A DNA stretch of 64,000 nucleotides. It comes from Mya arenaria. Taxonomy: Eukaryota; Mollusca; Bivalvia; Myida; Myidae. This document shows, one piece after another, positions 45,400 through 57,832 of the stretch. Where the stretch lies: contig NC_069124.1 of the NCBI RefSeq assembly GCF_026914265.1, positions 19,819,648-19,883,647 on the forward strand, written 5' to 3'. The stretch's first letter is position 1, and the number at the start of each line of letters is the position of its first letter. The position numbers and the translations under genes are program-made. The notes under the pieces were generated by a model. That model was not told the DNA's origin. It did no database searches and saw only the letters and a program-made list of their open reading frames with translations.

Positions 45400-48300
45400 A
45401 TGTTTAGGTTCACGATGATTGCGCACCTACTTATTTTAATCTATGTTATGTCATTGAATCTTCTTTGTTGGAATTGTAGGGGTGTTATGTCATCAGCCTA
45501 CCCTTTAGCAAAAATGTTAGATCAGTATAGTGTGGATATTGCACTTATAAATGAGCATAAACCTTTACCTAGATCTGCAATGTTTATGAATAGCATTCAC
45601 TCAGATTACGATTGTTTTGTTAATACTGACGAAAATGTAGATAATTTTGGTCCAGTTATGTGCGGAAAAGCAGGCACAGCGATTATGTTTAAGAAATAAC
45701 TCTCATTTAGCATAAATCAGTTACCTCATAAAGAAAACCATCGTATACTTGGAATTGAGTTTAAATGTCATGATAGATTGCCCTTATATATGTTTTGTGT
45801 GTATATGCCATCGTGTAACAACATAGAATACTATAAGTCGGTTTTAAGTGAAATCCAGTCATTAATAGCCTATTACACCCAGGTTGGGGACGTTTTACTG
45901 GCAGGGGATTTCAATGGACAGCTAATTGGAAACCATGAGTTCAAGAGTGATAACACCAAGTCCAGATTGCTGACAGAATTAATAATGAACAATAACTTGG
46001 TATCATTACAACATGTACGTGGAAATAGATATGACGGTACGTTTGTGCCAACGGGGAAAGTAATCGACCACATATTGCTTGAATCATCATGTGTTACTTT
46101 GTGTACTAACTTTATAATTGAAGACAGTGCAAACATTATGACATCAGACCACTTGCCACTAGTCTGCAGTCTGAGTATGAATCCTATCCGAAAACCGGAT
46201 CCACCACTACGTGTCAGCGTTGCTTGGAATAAAAGTACAATTGAAAATTATCATAGCTATCAATATATGTTACAAAATGAACTGAACTGTATACTCATAG
46301 TTGAAAGTACAAAATGCTGTCCAGACTTTCTTTACGAATTAATAACTAATGCAATACACCGTGCAGCTAGTATTCTTCCAGTAAGCAAATATAATAAAAG
46401 GGCAAAACCCTACTGGTGTGAAGAAGTAAAAGCCGCCCACACAAAGGCGCGCCATCTACGCCGATTATGGATCAATGAGGGTAGACCGAGAGGCTATATC
46501 AACGATTCATTTTATGGATACAAAGCCGCTAAAAGGGAATTTAGACGAGTTCAGCGCTGTAAACAAAACGAATTTGAAAACAAAGCTATCGATGACCTGA
46601 ACATGGCTGCAGAGCTAGACTACCGATTATTTTGGAAACTACTCCGAAAACGAAGCGGTAAAAAACCATTAATGTGTAACGAATTATCTGTTGATAACAA
46701 AACATACGCAAATGAGAACGTTATAAGAGGTTTTGAAACATATTTTACCAGGGTGTTTGAAGATAAATTCGTGAATAAGGATGAAAAACATAACGAAGAT
46801 TTACAAACATTTTTATGGGAAGATAACGATATAGCAATGTCACTAGAAATTACGAAAGAAGTTACAAACGAAGAAATTACCAGCGCAGTGAGAAGCCTGA
46901 AACTTCGTAAAAGCCCCGGAATCGATAACGTTTTAAATGAGCACATAAAACATGGTGGTGAAGTATTGACAACAGCATTAGCTATTCTTATCAACTCCGT
47001 GCTGTACAACGAACGACACCAGCCTTCTTATCCCTATTTACAAAGGCAAAGGCAAAGGCAAAGACAAGACCGACCCTGGCAGTTACAGGCCCGTCTCCCT
47101 CAGTCCATGCTTAAGCAAACTATTTGAAAAGGTTATATTTAACAGAATCAATGACGTTATAAAATCGCAGCACATAAACTTTCCCAATGAACAACAACAA
47201 GGTTTCCGTAAAGGCCTCAGCTGTGTTACCACCGAGTTTAATCTACAAGAGACTATTTATCAACAAATAGAACGAAACAGCAACGTGTACGTAGGCATGC
47301 TTGATCAGAAGGCTGCGTTTGATGTTGTGTGGCATGATGGACTATTCTTAAAGCTTGGCCAGTTTGGAATTGTCGGAAAAGCCCTCCGTACACTTAAAGC
47401 ATCTTATAGCGATCTTAAATGCGTTGTTAAGCTTAATGGCGATACATCAGATAGCATCAACATACAAAAATCAGTTCGCCAAGAAGGTGTTTTATCTACA
47501 TTTTACTATTTAATCTACGTCGACAACCTTCAGAAAGATCTTGAGATCAGTAACAAAGGCTGTTGTGTTCTTTTAACCAAGTCCGGCAATCCTGCATACG
47601 CCGATGATATTGCCCTGTTGGCGTTATCTCCCTTGAATCTTCAGAAAATGATGGACATTGTATATCGATACTGTAAGTCATGGCGAATAGACATGAATGT
47701 AAACAAGTCAGAAATAATCGTCTTTACATGGAATCGTGATCCACCCAAAGTTGCAATAATGTATGGTGACCAGATAATCCCTCAAACTAATAGTGCGAAC
47801 CACCTGGGTGTGAAACAAGTTTCTAACATGAAGTGCAAAGCACAAATTGAAGAGAGATGCCAAAAAGCTAAAAATGCTTTTTTTGCAATGACTGCTCAAG
47901 GTGTACATCCACATGGTCTTAATCCATTAGTTTCGGTTAATCTCTATGTTAAAATCATAATGCCAATTGTTCTCTTTTGTAGTGAATTATGTAATAATCT
48001 TGTACAAAGCGATATAGCTTCAGTTAATCGCTTACAGCATTTTATGGTTAAGAAAATTCAGGGATTTTCGCACGAGATCTGATATGTGTGAATCAATGCT
48101 TGGGCTTCATAAATTGTATACATCGGTGATAAGTAAGAAATTGCTATTCTTACATTTGATACTTTGTCTAGACTCTAAATGCACCACTAAGAATATTTTT
48201 TACGACGATACTTTCAGTTTGTAACAGATAGAAATGTTTCTTTAGGTTTTATTCCTGATATATGTAAAATCCTATGTACATATGGACTTCAAAGCTTTAT

Positions 48301-48607
48301 CAACAATGCTTTAGTTAATCCAGAACGAATTCCCTCTAGACGTCAATGGAAACATACAGTTAAAACTATTGTTTCATTGAAAGATACCTCATTATGGTCA
48401 TCACGAACTTTGTCAGACGAGGATTTTAGTCTATTCAGAATTTTGCAACCGCGTGTAAGTAGAGCAACAGTGCATGCTATATTTGACTCAAACTGTTATA
48501 AACATATTCGAATGTTTATTGCAAAACTGTGGTGCAAAAGGCCACCACAATTGCCACAACGATGTGCGAAAACAATTCTTGCGACGATCGTTTGCATTTA
48601 TTTATAA
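45400..48607 (+). pseudogene. LINE ORF2, broken: endonuclease and reverse transcriptase
   Basis: The likely original start is near 45448 (MSLNLLCWNCRG). Endonuclease landmarks: WNCRG, INEHKP, GDFNGQL, TSDHLPLV. Reverse transcriptase landmarks: SYRPVSLSPCLSKLFEK, GFRKGLSCVTTEF, DQKAAFDVVWHDGLF, RQEGVLSTFYYLIYVDNL and YADDIALLA. A late block reads TRSDMCESMLGLHKL. Breaks: an in-frame TAA at 45697-45699, a frame change near 47020 just before an AAAGGC hexamer run, another near 48060, and a stop and frame change near 48220. The element is dead, but its YADD is kept. Confidence 0.88.
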
Positions 48608-48829
48608 CTGTCTCGTGAATAGTGCATAATTGTGTTCGATACAAGACTTATACCTTAAGTTTGATGCAAAGGATACAAACACAATCTCAATATGCATGTT
48701 GATATGATATGCTAATTTTTGTGTATGTACATATATCATGTATATAGATATCATGCCTTCATAGTAACTATTTGTACATAATATGAATATCACCGTTAAT
48801 GGTGGAAATAAAGATGAGTTGAGTTGAGT

Positions 48830-50089
48830 AGTAGTTGCAACAAATAAGATATCAGATTTTACAGACGTTGCAAGATACATGATCACATAACTACATACTA
48901 TGTCAAACAGAAATCGGAAACATATTAACAATCCAACCCAATATGATATATTTGCAATCAAATTAAGAAATGAAAAATATAATTAACTGCTTGTTAGTTA
49001 GATGTTTACAACTTGAGATTATAAAATCCTATCAAAATGGCCACCAGCACTGGTTTCTACTACTATAACATATAGTTTAACATTTCGTCACAATCGAGCT
49101 AAAGGAATTCAGTATAAATTTAAAAATGTTTTAATTATAACTCGTTATTGATTGTAAATAGTAATAATGTAATGATGCACGTGTTTTTAATTTATCTTAA
49201 ATTTATTCAATTTATGAACGCAAAACGCTTCAGCTATTTATTGCCCGTGCTCTATTAAACATCGCTATATCTTGACTACAAAGGAAACCTGCAAACGACT
49301 GATAAAGAAAATAAATGTGAAAATGTTTTAACAAGCAATGACTGAAACTCGAGATCCATGTTAAAACTAAGATGATGTAAGTGTTTGTGATAGAGCATTG
49401 TGGTTTAACCATTTAAAGGGATATTAACTGCTTTGGTGAGATCATTTGAATATATTAAGAAATAAATTCATCAAAAAAAAAATGAAACATTTCCAATATT
49501 CTACTAGCTTAAACCAACAACTGTCGATACCCCCTCCCCCCCCCCCCCGCTAAATAATAAATAATACACCTTCAATTGTTGACATTTGTTTTTCGTAATT
49601 GACAAATTCTGACGAATTGGTTACTTTTGTACATAAATATCATCAAGAGCTTGTGTCTACCATGGTCTGGTAGATAGAGGTGCCCGACTGTATACAAATT
49701 GGAATTATATGGACTAAAAGTTTGATGCAAAAATAATTATTAAAAGTGTACATTTGATATAGGTCGATGATAATGTTTTCATTTTTTATTTTAATACATT
49801 ATCCTGTTAACTCATCAGAATGTAAAAGAAACAAAACGAAACATATAAATTGTGTACAGATAAAAAATATTTACCTTTATGTGTTTTTAATTAATAGCTA
49901 CATGGTAACTAATTTCAAATTAAAAAAAAAAGTTTTTATCTGTACACAAACTACATATGTTGTTTTTGTTCATAATAAGTCAAATCAGTTAAACATCATT
50001 ATTGATGAAATTTAAAATATATTTTTTTTGCATCAACCCGTGTTGAATGTGTACCTTGTATATGTGCAATGAAACATGCCACACCGTCG
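48830..50089. other. intergenic between units 5 and 6
   Basis: Diverged counterpart of the 8600-9100 and 19500-20100 segments (ATGATGCACGTGTTTTT, TTTGTGATAGAGCATTGTGG). It contains the second empty TTAA site at about 49411 and a poly-C run at about 49533-49548. Short open frames have no recognisable product. Confidence 0.45.
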
Positions 50090-50427
50090 CTTTTAAAGTT
50101 TGTTCATTTAAAACCAATTTATATACTAAACAGAAGCAATGTGTGCATCTGTAAGTTTTATCAGGACATACGCGAACACTAGTTTATCTCGCACTCGTAA
50201 AATAGCATTTAAGTGTAGTAAACAAATACTATGTGGACTTTGATCTGTGTTAAAAAAGTTCACCTGTTTTAACAATTTACTTCACCAAAGAATCATTTTG
50301 GTAATATTATTTGCTTTATCCGAAAATGTAAATAAAAAGATGGAGTATTAGATGGACTTGACGTTAAACCTTACAGTGTGAATTTATAAAACACATTCTA
50401 TCATTGATCAGCAGGACATGGTTACCG
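50090..50427 (+). promoter_or_regulatory. upstream region of fucosyltransferase copy 6
   Basis: A clearly diverged relative of the block before copies 1-3: TTAAAACCAATT, AAATAGCATTTAA and ACTTCACCAAAGAATCA remain. TATA-like TTTATAAA at 50383-50390. This is the most distant upstream region, although the coding sequence is close to copy 3. Confidence 0.45.
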
Positions 50428-51835
50428 ATGTCGAGTCTTTGCAGCACTACAATGTTAAAGCGTGGCTACAAATTTATATTTATAGGACTAGGAGTGGTAT
50501 GCTTTATTGTATATTTTCATCTTTATATGCGAGCAGAGGCTGTTCCGCGTAGGCTGGACATGTTGCCGCGGACGGACAGACGGGCCGTTGTAATTGATCC
50601 AGCGGTAAAGCTACTGCTTTATTGGAAGCCATTTAATGGAGATGGGTTTTTAAAACCAGAACAGAACTGTTTGAAATCGTGTCCAGTGAAATGTAACATA
50701 ACAGATGACAAAAACATGTTCTATGAAGCTGATTTAATCAATTACCACTTGACGGATTTATGGCCGGACAACTGGCACATCGATACAACAAAGACGATTG
50801 AATTTCCGGCATATCGCCGAAAGGAACAGATATGGGTGCTAACTAACCAAGAGCCTCCTTCAAACTTGTTTGGAAATATCCGGGTTTTTAATAAACTGTT
50901 TAACTGGACTATGTGGTACCGAACTGATTCAGTGGTTCCTTTCCAGTATGGTTGGTCTGTTGCTTTGACTGAAGATGAGTCGTCAAGTTCAACAAAAGAT
51001 TTGAAAAGACGTAATTTCTACCGAGAGAAAAGTAGAAACATTACTGGTAGGATTAGTAACTGTGGGGACGCCTCGAGGAGATACAGACTGGTTCACAAAA
51101 TGCAACAACATCTAGATATCGATATGTATGGCGGATGTTACTCCAAAAAATGCTATCATGAAAACTGCAACCAACCTTTAGAAGAATACCGATTCTACCT
51201 AGCCTTTGAGAACTCACTGTGCACTGATTATGTCACTGAAAAATACTGGGATGCTATAAGTAGGGATCAAATTCCAATTGTTAACTGGGATTATCAGCAT
51301 GTGCAAAATGTAGTTATTTCTAATTCTTTTATCAGCGTCCATGACTTTGGAGACATCAAGTCTTTCGTTGACTACTTAGAACAGGTGATGACAAATGAAA
51401 CTCTTTACAATAGTTATTTCGACTGGCGGCGCCACTTCCGGGTTGAGCGGCGCTGCTCTAGTTGCCTGCTGTGCCAGCACCTGTACGCAGATACCTCGAG
51501 ACGGGTTGTGGCCGACCTTGAAGGCTGGGTACGCGCGGACATATGTCCCAAAGTACAGGTACGTGTGTGCTAGATACCGACCGAATTGTCCATAGTTATT
51601 AGAGTCCATGATATATAGTATAAACGCTCCAAGGTCACGACGTTACTTATACCGAATTGTCCACGGGCTTAACGGTCCATTGGCCAATTAATTTCAACCA
51701 TGGACATCATAATTAATTCATTGCTTCAGTTGTTCTTGGTCAATTGATTTCTGAATGGCAATCGATTTGGCATTTCAGGAGTTGAATAAGCTGGTGTTGG
51801 ATATCGATCGACGACTCTTCGAGTGGGGAATATGA
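50428..51835 (+). CDS. alpha-1,3-fucosyltransferase (GT10), copy 6; join 50428..51558, 51779..51835
   Basis: N-terminal type shared with copy 3 (MSSLCSTTMLKRGYKF, VVCFIVYFHLYMRAEAVP), catalytic part like copies 2-4. The frame is open 24 bases further up, but only to a TTG; the ATG at 50428 matches the start of all other copies. Private changes are VVIDPAVKLL, GNIRVFNK and VQNVVISNSF, where a proline conserved elsewhere is serine. Donor CAG|GTACGT at 51558/51559, 220-bp intron, acceptor at 51778, exon 2 ELNKLVLDIDRRLFEWGI. Confidence 0.92.
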
Positions 51836-52679
51836 TCCACTAATGTCAAAAGTCTCTGGACTTGGCTTTCTGCTGAAATATCGTCCAATGTAGACGTTAA
51901 CCAACTATGAACGGGTGGATGCTCCAATTGATCCCACCATTTGCGACTGTTCTGTGATTTCCGTATTGGTTCGGGAAATGACATTTGAAGTAATGCACCA
52001 GTAATACCCCGGATTTTGGAATGTGTTGATTTATAACATCTATATACTGTTTTCTAACTTAAGATATTCTTCCTGGAAAGCTTAATTTCCACAGTAAACA
52101 ATTCATTTTAGAAGCCAAAATAGTTTATGATAACAATAAAAAATCTTTGAATGGAATACTGTTTACAATACCTGGTTGTCTATTTGCAATATGGTGCAGA
52201 TGTACTTATTACTTCCGAGGTACATTAGTATAAAGGGATGGTGGCATAAAACATTTATGACTTGGTGCATGTGTTTAACATGCACATCAAATTCAGAGAA
52301 GATCAAAGATATATGACGATCTTGGAATTATGTCGAAATCGATCGTTTACGATTGAGTTAGTCAATAATCGATCGTATAATCACTGGATCGATGTTTTTC
52401 TACCAGGTTATTAATCTTAAAAATAGGAAAAATATATTGGAACAGCAATATACGTTATTTAGTATTCAGCTTATAACCTCAAGCTGACATACAATTGAAT
52501 TAAAGCACGTTTCCGAACCGTTCATTTCGATTACATCATTAATTATTAATCGAAATGATCTAACTGTAATTTTCGGTGATCGATTATATCTTTTGATAGA
52601 TTTTCAAAACATGGAAGATCATCAGATTTCGAAGAACTGAATTCCGAGATTGAGTGTGATTATAGTTATTGTCGGTACG
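51836..52679. other. 3' flank of copy 6
   Basis: Paralogous to the flanks of copies 2-4, with AATAAA near 52135. No gene is seen. Confidence 0.5.
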
Positions 52680-53090
52680 GTGAATATGCAATGAGTTATT
52701 GGCTGTAAATACGCGTATTGTGGAATTGTGTTTGAATGGCTTAGTGTGTTGACAATGTAAATATTGAAGAAACATTAGCCCTTACTTCAAGTGTCTGATC
52801 AAACAGAATACTTCATGTATATGAGCTCATCGTATGTATTATGTAACCGCAAACAATTTATGTACACTCGCATGTTTGATCTTGTGTTATATGAATGCCA
52901 TCGAAAATGAATATTATTTCCTTTTAGACAGTCCAAGATATCATAATCTACGAAAAAAATCTTTAAAACCATACTTTTGCCATTGGCCAACAAAACAAAA
53001 GTTTATTACCCCTTTGTCCTCAGACAGCGAAAAAACCTATGCACAATGTTTGTAAATATTTATATCATGCATCTTTGAAACTATCATGAA
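52680..53090 (+). mobile_element. old LINE C-terminal fragment, unit 6
   Basis: Counterpart of 7040-7520. An internal deletion removed the YLLLY segment; it still reads NAIENEYYFLLDSPRYHNLRK in two parts and KPYFCHWPTKQKFITPL. Broken. Confidence 0.5.
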
Positions 53091-53762
53091 CTTAATTACA
53101 AAATATTAATGTATGTTAAGAATTTGATACTATGATTTATAGTATACTTCTCTATTCTCACTTTCCGTCACAGTGTAAATATAATAAGCACAGTTTTATT
53201 TTGAACTTTTCAGGTAGTTCATTATTGAATGAAGCTTCCAAATTAATACCTTATACTTCCTGAATTGTTTGCACTGAGATACACAGAAAATGGGGTTTTG
53301 TAAGGGGTGAAATCCAGGCAATAAACATTGTATGCCTGATTTTTCTTGAAAAGGTATGATAACCTACTTAAAAGATTGTTCCCAAAAAATAATGTTAAAC
53401 ATGATTTGAAGTAATTCTGAGTGCAAACTTTTATAACATTATGCTAATGGAGTTTCTGATTTTCGATTTTCCCTATTAGGGAAGTTTGCATTCAGAATTT
53501 CTTCAGTTGTACAGTTTTAGGTTTCAACACGTTTGTTTAATTTATAGTCATCTGCTAAAAAATTGACAAACTAAACATTTTACAATATACTTATTTAGTA
53601 AAAAATATTGTTTACTTTCACTTTCCATTTTTGTTTACTTAACATAGGTATTTGTCATTTTAGTGTCGTTTTAAGCGGATATTGGCATATTGTCCACCTA
53701 TTGACATTTTATCGACCTAGCTTTATGCGCGACGCAGCCATTTAGGATTTAATCTTGAACTA
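53091..53762. other. intergenic, unit 6
   Basis: Matches 7540-8091 and 8440-8470, but the TTAA foldback MITE is absent at about 53710 (CTAGCTTTATGCGCGACGCA), so this is an empty or pre-insertion site. A short local inverted repeat of GAAGTTTGCATTCAGAATTT lies near 53480. No gene is seen. Confidence 0.5.
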
Positions 53763-55385
53763 TGTACGTGAAGTTAGCGGCCTAGCGGCGTGAAGTTAGC
53801 GGCCTAGCGGCCTAGCGGCGTGAAGTTAGCGACCTGGCGGCCTAGCGGCGTGAAGTTGGCGGCCTAGAGGCGTGAAGTTAGCGGCCTGGCGGCCTAGCGG
53901 CGTGAAGTTGGCGGCCTGGCGGCCTAATTATTTTTTCTATTTCCAAGCAATTGTTAATGCGGTTTTTTTTTAAAAAAAAACAATGATAAATCAAGGTTTT
54001 TTATTCATATAGTTACATAGCGGCCTTAAATTGTTATCTATTCAGAATATTTTTCTTTACCTTTTATTCTAAAACAATTTTAAATTAACTGTTTTATGCA
54101 CAAATTATCACAATGAAGCGTTTTTCAACTTTTTTTCAAAAAAGTCGATCAGGTCGGCATAGCGGCGTGAAATAGGCGGCCTAGCGGCCTAGCGGCCTAA
54201 ATTGAATCCTATTTCAAAGCATGTATACATGCATTTTCTTCTAAAACAATGACATTTTAACTGTTTTTATGCACAAATTAACACATTGAAGCGATTATCA
54301 ACAGTTTTTTTTCCAAAAACGTCGATAAAGCAGTCAGCTAATTCAAAGCATTAAACATGCCTGTTCTTTTAAAACAATGATGTATTTACTGTTTTTATGC
54401 ACAAATTATCACTCTGAAGCGTTTTTCATTTTTTTTTCCAAAAAAGTCGATCGAGCACTTCAGCGGCCTAGCGGCATGAAGTTAGCGGCCTGGCGGCCTA
54501 GCGGCCTAGCGGCCTAAAATGGTTTCCTATTTCAAAGTATGTATACATGCATTTTCTTCTAAAACAATGACATATTAACTGTTTGAATGCACAAATTAAC
54601 ACTTTGAATCAATTAGCGATAATCAACATATTTTTTTCGAAAAAAGTCAATTGAGCAGTCAGCTATTTCAAAGCATTAAACATGCCTGATCTTCTTAATA
54701 AATGATATGTTTACTGTTTATATGCACAAATTATCACTCTGAAGCGTTTTTCAACTTTTTTTCAAAAAAGTCGATCGAGCACTTCAGCGGCCTAGCGGCG
54801 TGAAGTTAGCGGCCTGGTGGCCTAGCGGCCTAGCGGCCTAAAATGGTATCCTATTTCAAAGCATGTATACATGCATTTTCTTCTAAAACAATGATATATA
54901 AACTGTTTTTATGCACAAATTAACACTTTAAAGCTATTAGCGATTATCAACAGTCTTTTTTTTAAGAGCGTCGATTAAGCAGTCAGCTATTTCAAAGCAT
55001 TAAACATGCCTGATCTTCTAAAACAATGATATATTTACTGTTTTATGCACAAATTATCACTCTGAAGCGTTTTTCATTTTTTTTTTTTCAAAAAAGTTGA
55101 TCGAGCACTTCAGCGGCCTAGCGGCGTAAAGTTAGTGGCCTGGCGGCCTAGCGGCCTAGCGGCCTAAAATGGTTTCCCTTTTCAAAGCATGTATACATGC
55201 ATTTTCTTCTTAAACAATGACATATTAACTGTTTTTATGCACAAATTAACACTTTGAAGCTATAAGCGATTATCAACAGTTTTTTTCAAAAGCGTCGATA
55301 AAGCAGTTAGCTATTTCAAAGCATTAAACATGCCTGTTCTTCTAAAACAATGATGTATTTACTGTTTTATGCACAAATTATGCTT
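53763..55385. repeat. GGCCTAGCGGC-rich tandem repeat, unit about 320-340 bp
   Basis: GC-rich blocks (AGCGGCCTAGCGGCGTGAAG) at about 53765-53925, 54160, 54460, 54785 and 55110 alternate with AT-rich spacers. The spacers contain ATGCACAAATTA, GTATACATGCATTTTCTTCT and AAAAAGTCGATCGAGCACTT. At least four large units are recognisable. Related to 42720-43965 in the opposite orientation. Confidence 0.9.
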
Positions 55386-56352
55386 TATGTAATAACGCTT
55401 TTTGTATCAGTATGGCAAATTGCGTTGAATTAATCTTCAGTATGAACCTTTAAAAAAAAACACATTAAATCACACACTCATTTTTTAAATATATATTTTT
55501 AACATCTGACTTAACTAAACGGTAGGGTCGGCACCTTTTTCGTAGGAAGGGTCGGGGTCCCCGAACCATATATTCTATATAGGCCTAAGGTGTTTTCTGT
55601 TAAGCGTTAACTATCGACGTTATTAACTATTTTATAAAGGAATTGTAATCGTTTCTATTTAATAGTATGTGTGTACTAAAGTTCTCTGAAAAGGTTGTTA
55701 AATAGTCTTGCTTTCGAAAACATATTAAGTAATTGTTTGATAACATGAAGAGAATTCATAATGATTTAGAATGGGCGGAGTGGGCGTATCGAATGAGTCT
55801 TTCTTAATCATCAAGATGTTATGTTATCTAACAGGCTTAAAATACAACCTCATTGGCTCTACCGGATAATTGGCAGTGGGCGAACTTTAAACACGCGCGA
55901 AAATTAAAATTCTAATGATTAAGTCTAATAATTAATGGTTGCCTATCTGCAATATCATTGACTGAAAATGTAGGTTGTATTCTAAATGATCTTAATCCCG
56001 AAACAAATTATTCACCTTCGTTGTACAGTCAAAACAAAATATCTAAGTAAATTCATAAACGAAGCATTTCTTTAAAGAAATTCTGTGATAGATAATACGA
56101 TCAAGTCTATATAGTAATATACGACATTAGCCGCCCAAAATCTCTCTTACCCTGGTATTTCAGATATGTAGCATTAACATTTTATTTAGATATTTACCAT
56201 TTGTGTAAAATAATAATATCTATTATGTTTTTATTTGTCTTTATCTTGTTATCTGCCATGTATCATTGTGACCATAATAATACTTATTTGGCATATCATG
56301 TTTTGTCAAGAAACTGTTATTTCCATGTTTACGACAATAAAGAACTCTTAAT
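55386..56352. other. unique stretch, unit 6
   Basis: Not seen in the other units. It includes a GC-richer patch at 55522-55570 (GTAGGGTCGGCACC, GGTCGGGGTCCCC). TAAAATACAACCTCA near 55840 and TGTAGGTTGTATTCTAAAT near 55970 form a weak inverted pair. No gene is recognised. Confidence 0.4.
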
Positions 56353-56366
56353 GTCTGTCTGTCTGT

Positions 56367-56399
<33 letters not shown>

Positions 56400-56414
56400 T
56401 GTCTGTCTGTCTGT
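56353..56414. repeat. TGTC/TGCC tetranucleotide microsatellite
   Basis: Runs of TGTC, then TGCC, then TGTC over 62 bases. The symmetrical TGTC-TGCC-TGTC pattern suggests one transition inside a repeat that then expanded. Confidence 0.95.
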
Positions 56415-57170
56415 TATTGCAAGAAATAGGAGATCAGTATTGACACACGTTGCAAGATACATTATCCATTTAGCCTGAAATGAAGTACCTGTGCTTTTAT
56501 AAAATATAAGGGTATACAGTCGAAACCCGTTCGCTCGATATCGCTTGGCTCGATTCCCTCGTTGGCTCGAACTGGATGTAAAGGACCGATTATTTTGCAA
56601 TGAAATTAAGAAATGAAAAAAAATAAATAACTGCTTATTTATTAGATATAAACAACATAAAGATATAGTCCTTCAAAATGGACATCATTACTGGTTTCTT
56701 CCCAGGAAATGGATTCGAGAGTGATTACATATGTTTTTACCTTTAAATACAATCGATCCAAAAAAAAGTATAAATTAACAAAGACTTAAATTATTTTATC
56801 GTTATTTATTGTGAACAGTGTAATGGTGCACGTGTTTAATTTATTTTAATTCATTAAATTTATGTACGCCAATACCATTCAGCTATTTATTGGCAGTGCT
56901 CCAAAACATCGCTATATTTTGACTGATCAGTATGATCTAAAAACGATGTATAGCTTATCGGATTACTGGATTTGCATAACTAATCTGGAGAGTGAATGGT
57001 GCATGGATATAAGATCAAATGAGGATGAATATTGAATACCATCCCTTCAAACGACTGATAAAGTAGAAAATAATCATATGAAAATATTTCAACAATGACT
57101 GAAACTCGACATCCGTGCATAAACCAAAATGTTATCAGTGTTTGTGATAGATGATTGTGATTCAATCATT
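56415..57170. other. intergenic, unit 6
   Basis: Matches 8600-9110 and 32400-33010, again with a CAGTCGAAACCC-type end at about 56516. No gene is seen. Confidence 0.45.
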
Positions 57171-57530
57171 TAAAGCTGCGCTCTCACAGATTGAACGTTT
57201 TGACAACTTTTTTTTTATTTTTTGTCTTGGAACGAGCCAATTTTTGCGAAAATCCATGGAAACCAGTTATATAAGACTGCTGACAAAACATTAGATCGCA
57301 GATATTTAAAATAAAAAAATGATGTTTTATGCATTTTTCTTAAACCGTTAGTAACAATCTAAGCCATAAAACATTAATTTTCGAACGGAAATATGAAAAT
57401 CTGCGAACTGATCTTGTGTCAGCAATCTTTTATCATTGGTTTGCAGATATTTACGCAAAAATTTGCTCTTTCAAAGACAAAAAATAAAAAAAGTTGTCAA
57501 AATGTTATATCTGTGAGAGTCCAGCTTTAA
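57171..57530. mobile_element. TTAA-flanked foldback MITE, unit 6
   Basis: Paralogue of the element at 33011, at the same place in the unit and with the same GTCCAGCTTTAA right end. It lies about 300 bases before the terminal minisatellite. Confidence 0.87.
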
Positions 57531-57832
57531 AGCGATAATATCTGCTTTGGAGAGATCATTTAACTATATTTAGGAATGAGTTCATAAACGACAGATAAAA
57601 ACATTAATACCCTTCTTAACTAGCAAAATCTGTCGATAACAATTCAACCCCTGCACAAAATTAGAAAATTAGCGTTTCGTTGTTGACAAAAAAAAAATGT
57701 TTTTTAATTTTTGTATTTTCTCAATATTACTGTGCCAGGTAAGTTTTTATCAAAATATGAATTTCATGTCTTATCTTATAACGTTGATATATTTTCTAAA
57801 AAAATCAATGATAGATATTACGAAGTGCTTCA

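Larger units (their letters stand above)
44120..48829 (+). mobile_element. decayed LINE with inverted 5' part (twin-priming structure)
   Basis: Non-LTR retrotransposon of the Jockey/CR1 assemblage; the exact clade is uncertain. The 3' 4.2 kb is on +: ORF1 C-terminal half, ORF2, 3' UTR, and a GAGTT-type tail at 48816-48829 after AATAAA. The leftmost ~530 bp (44120-44650) reads as the ORF1 N-terminal half on the minus strand. The left flank matches the unit sequence at about 7665 (CCTGAATTGTTTGCACTG) and the right flank matches about 8610 (ACGTTGCAAGATACATGAT). So about 0.9 kb of the unit, including the MITE site, is missing at the insertion. Several stops and frameshifts. Confidence 0.85.

Noticed and set aside
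50404-50427. Eight extra N-terminal codons for copy 6 (ISRTWLP)
   Set aside because: They would need a TTG start; the ATG at 50428 aligns with the start of the other five copies.
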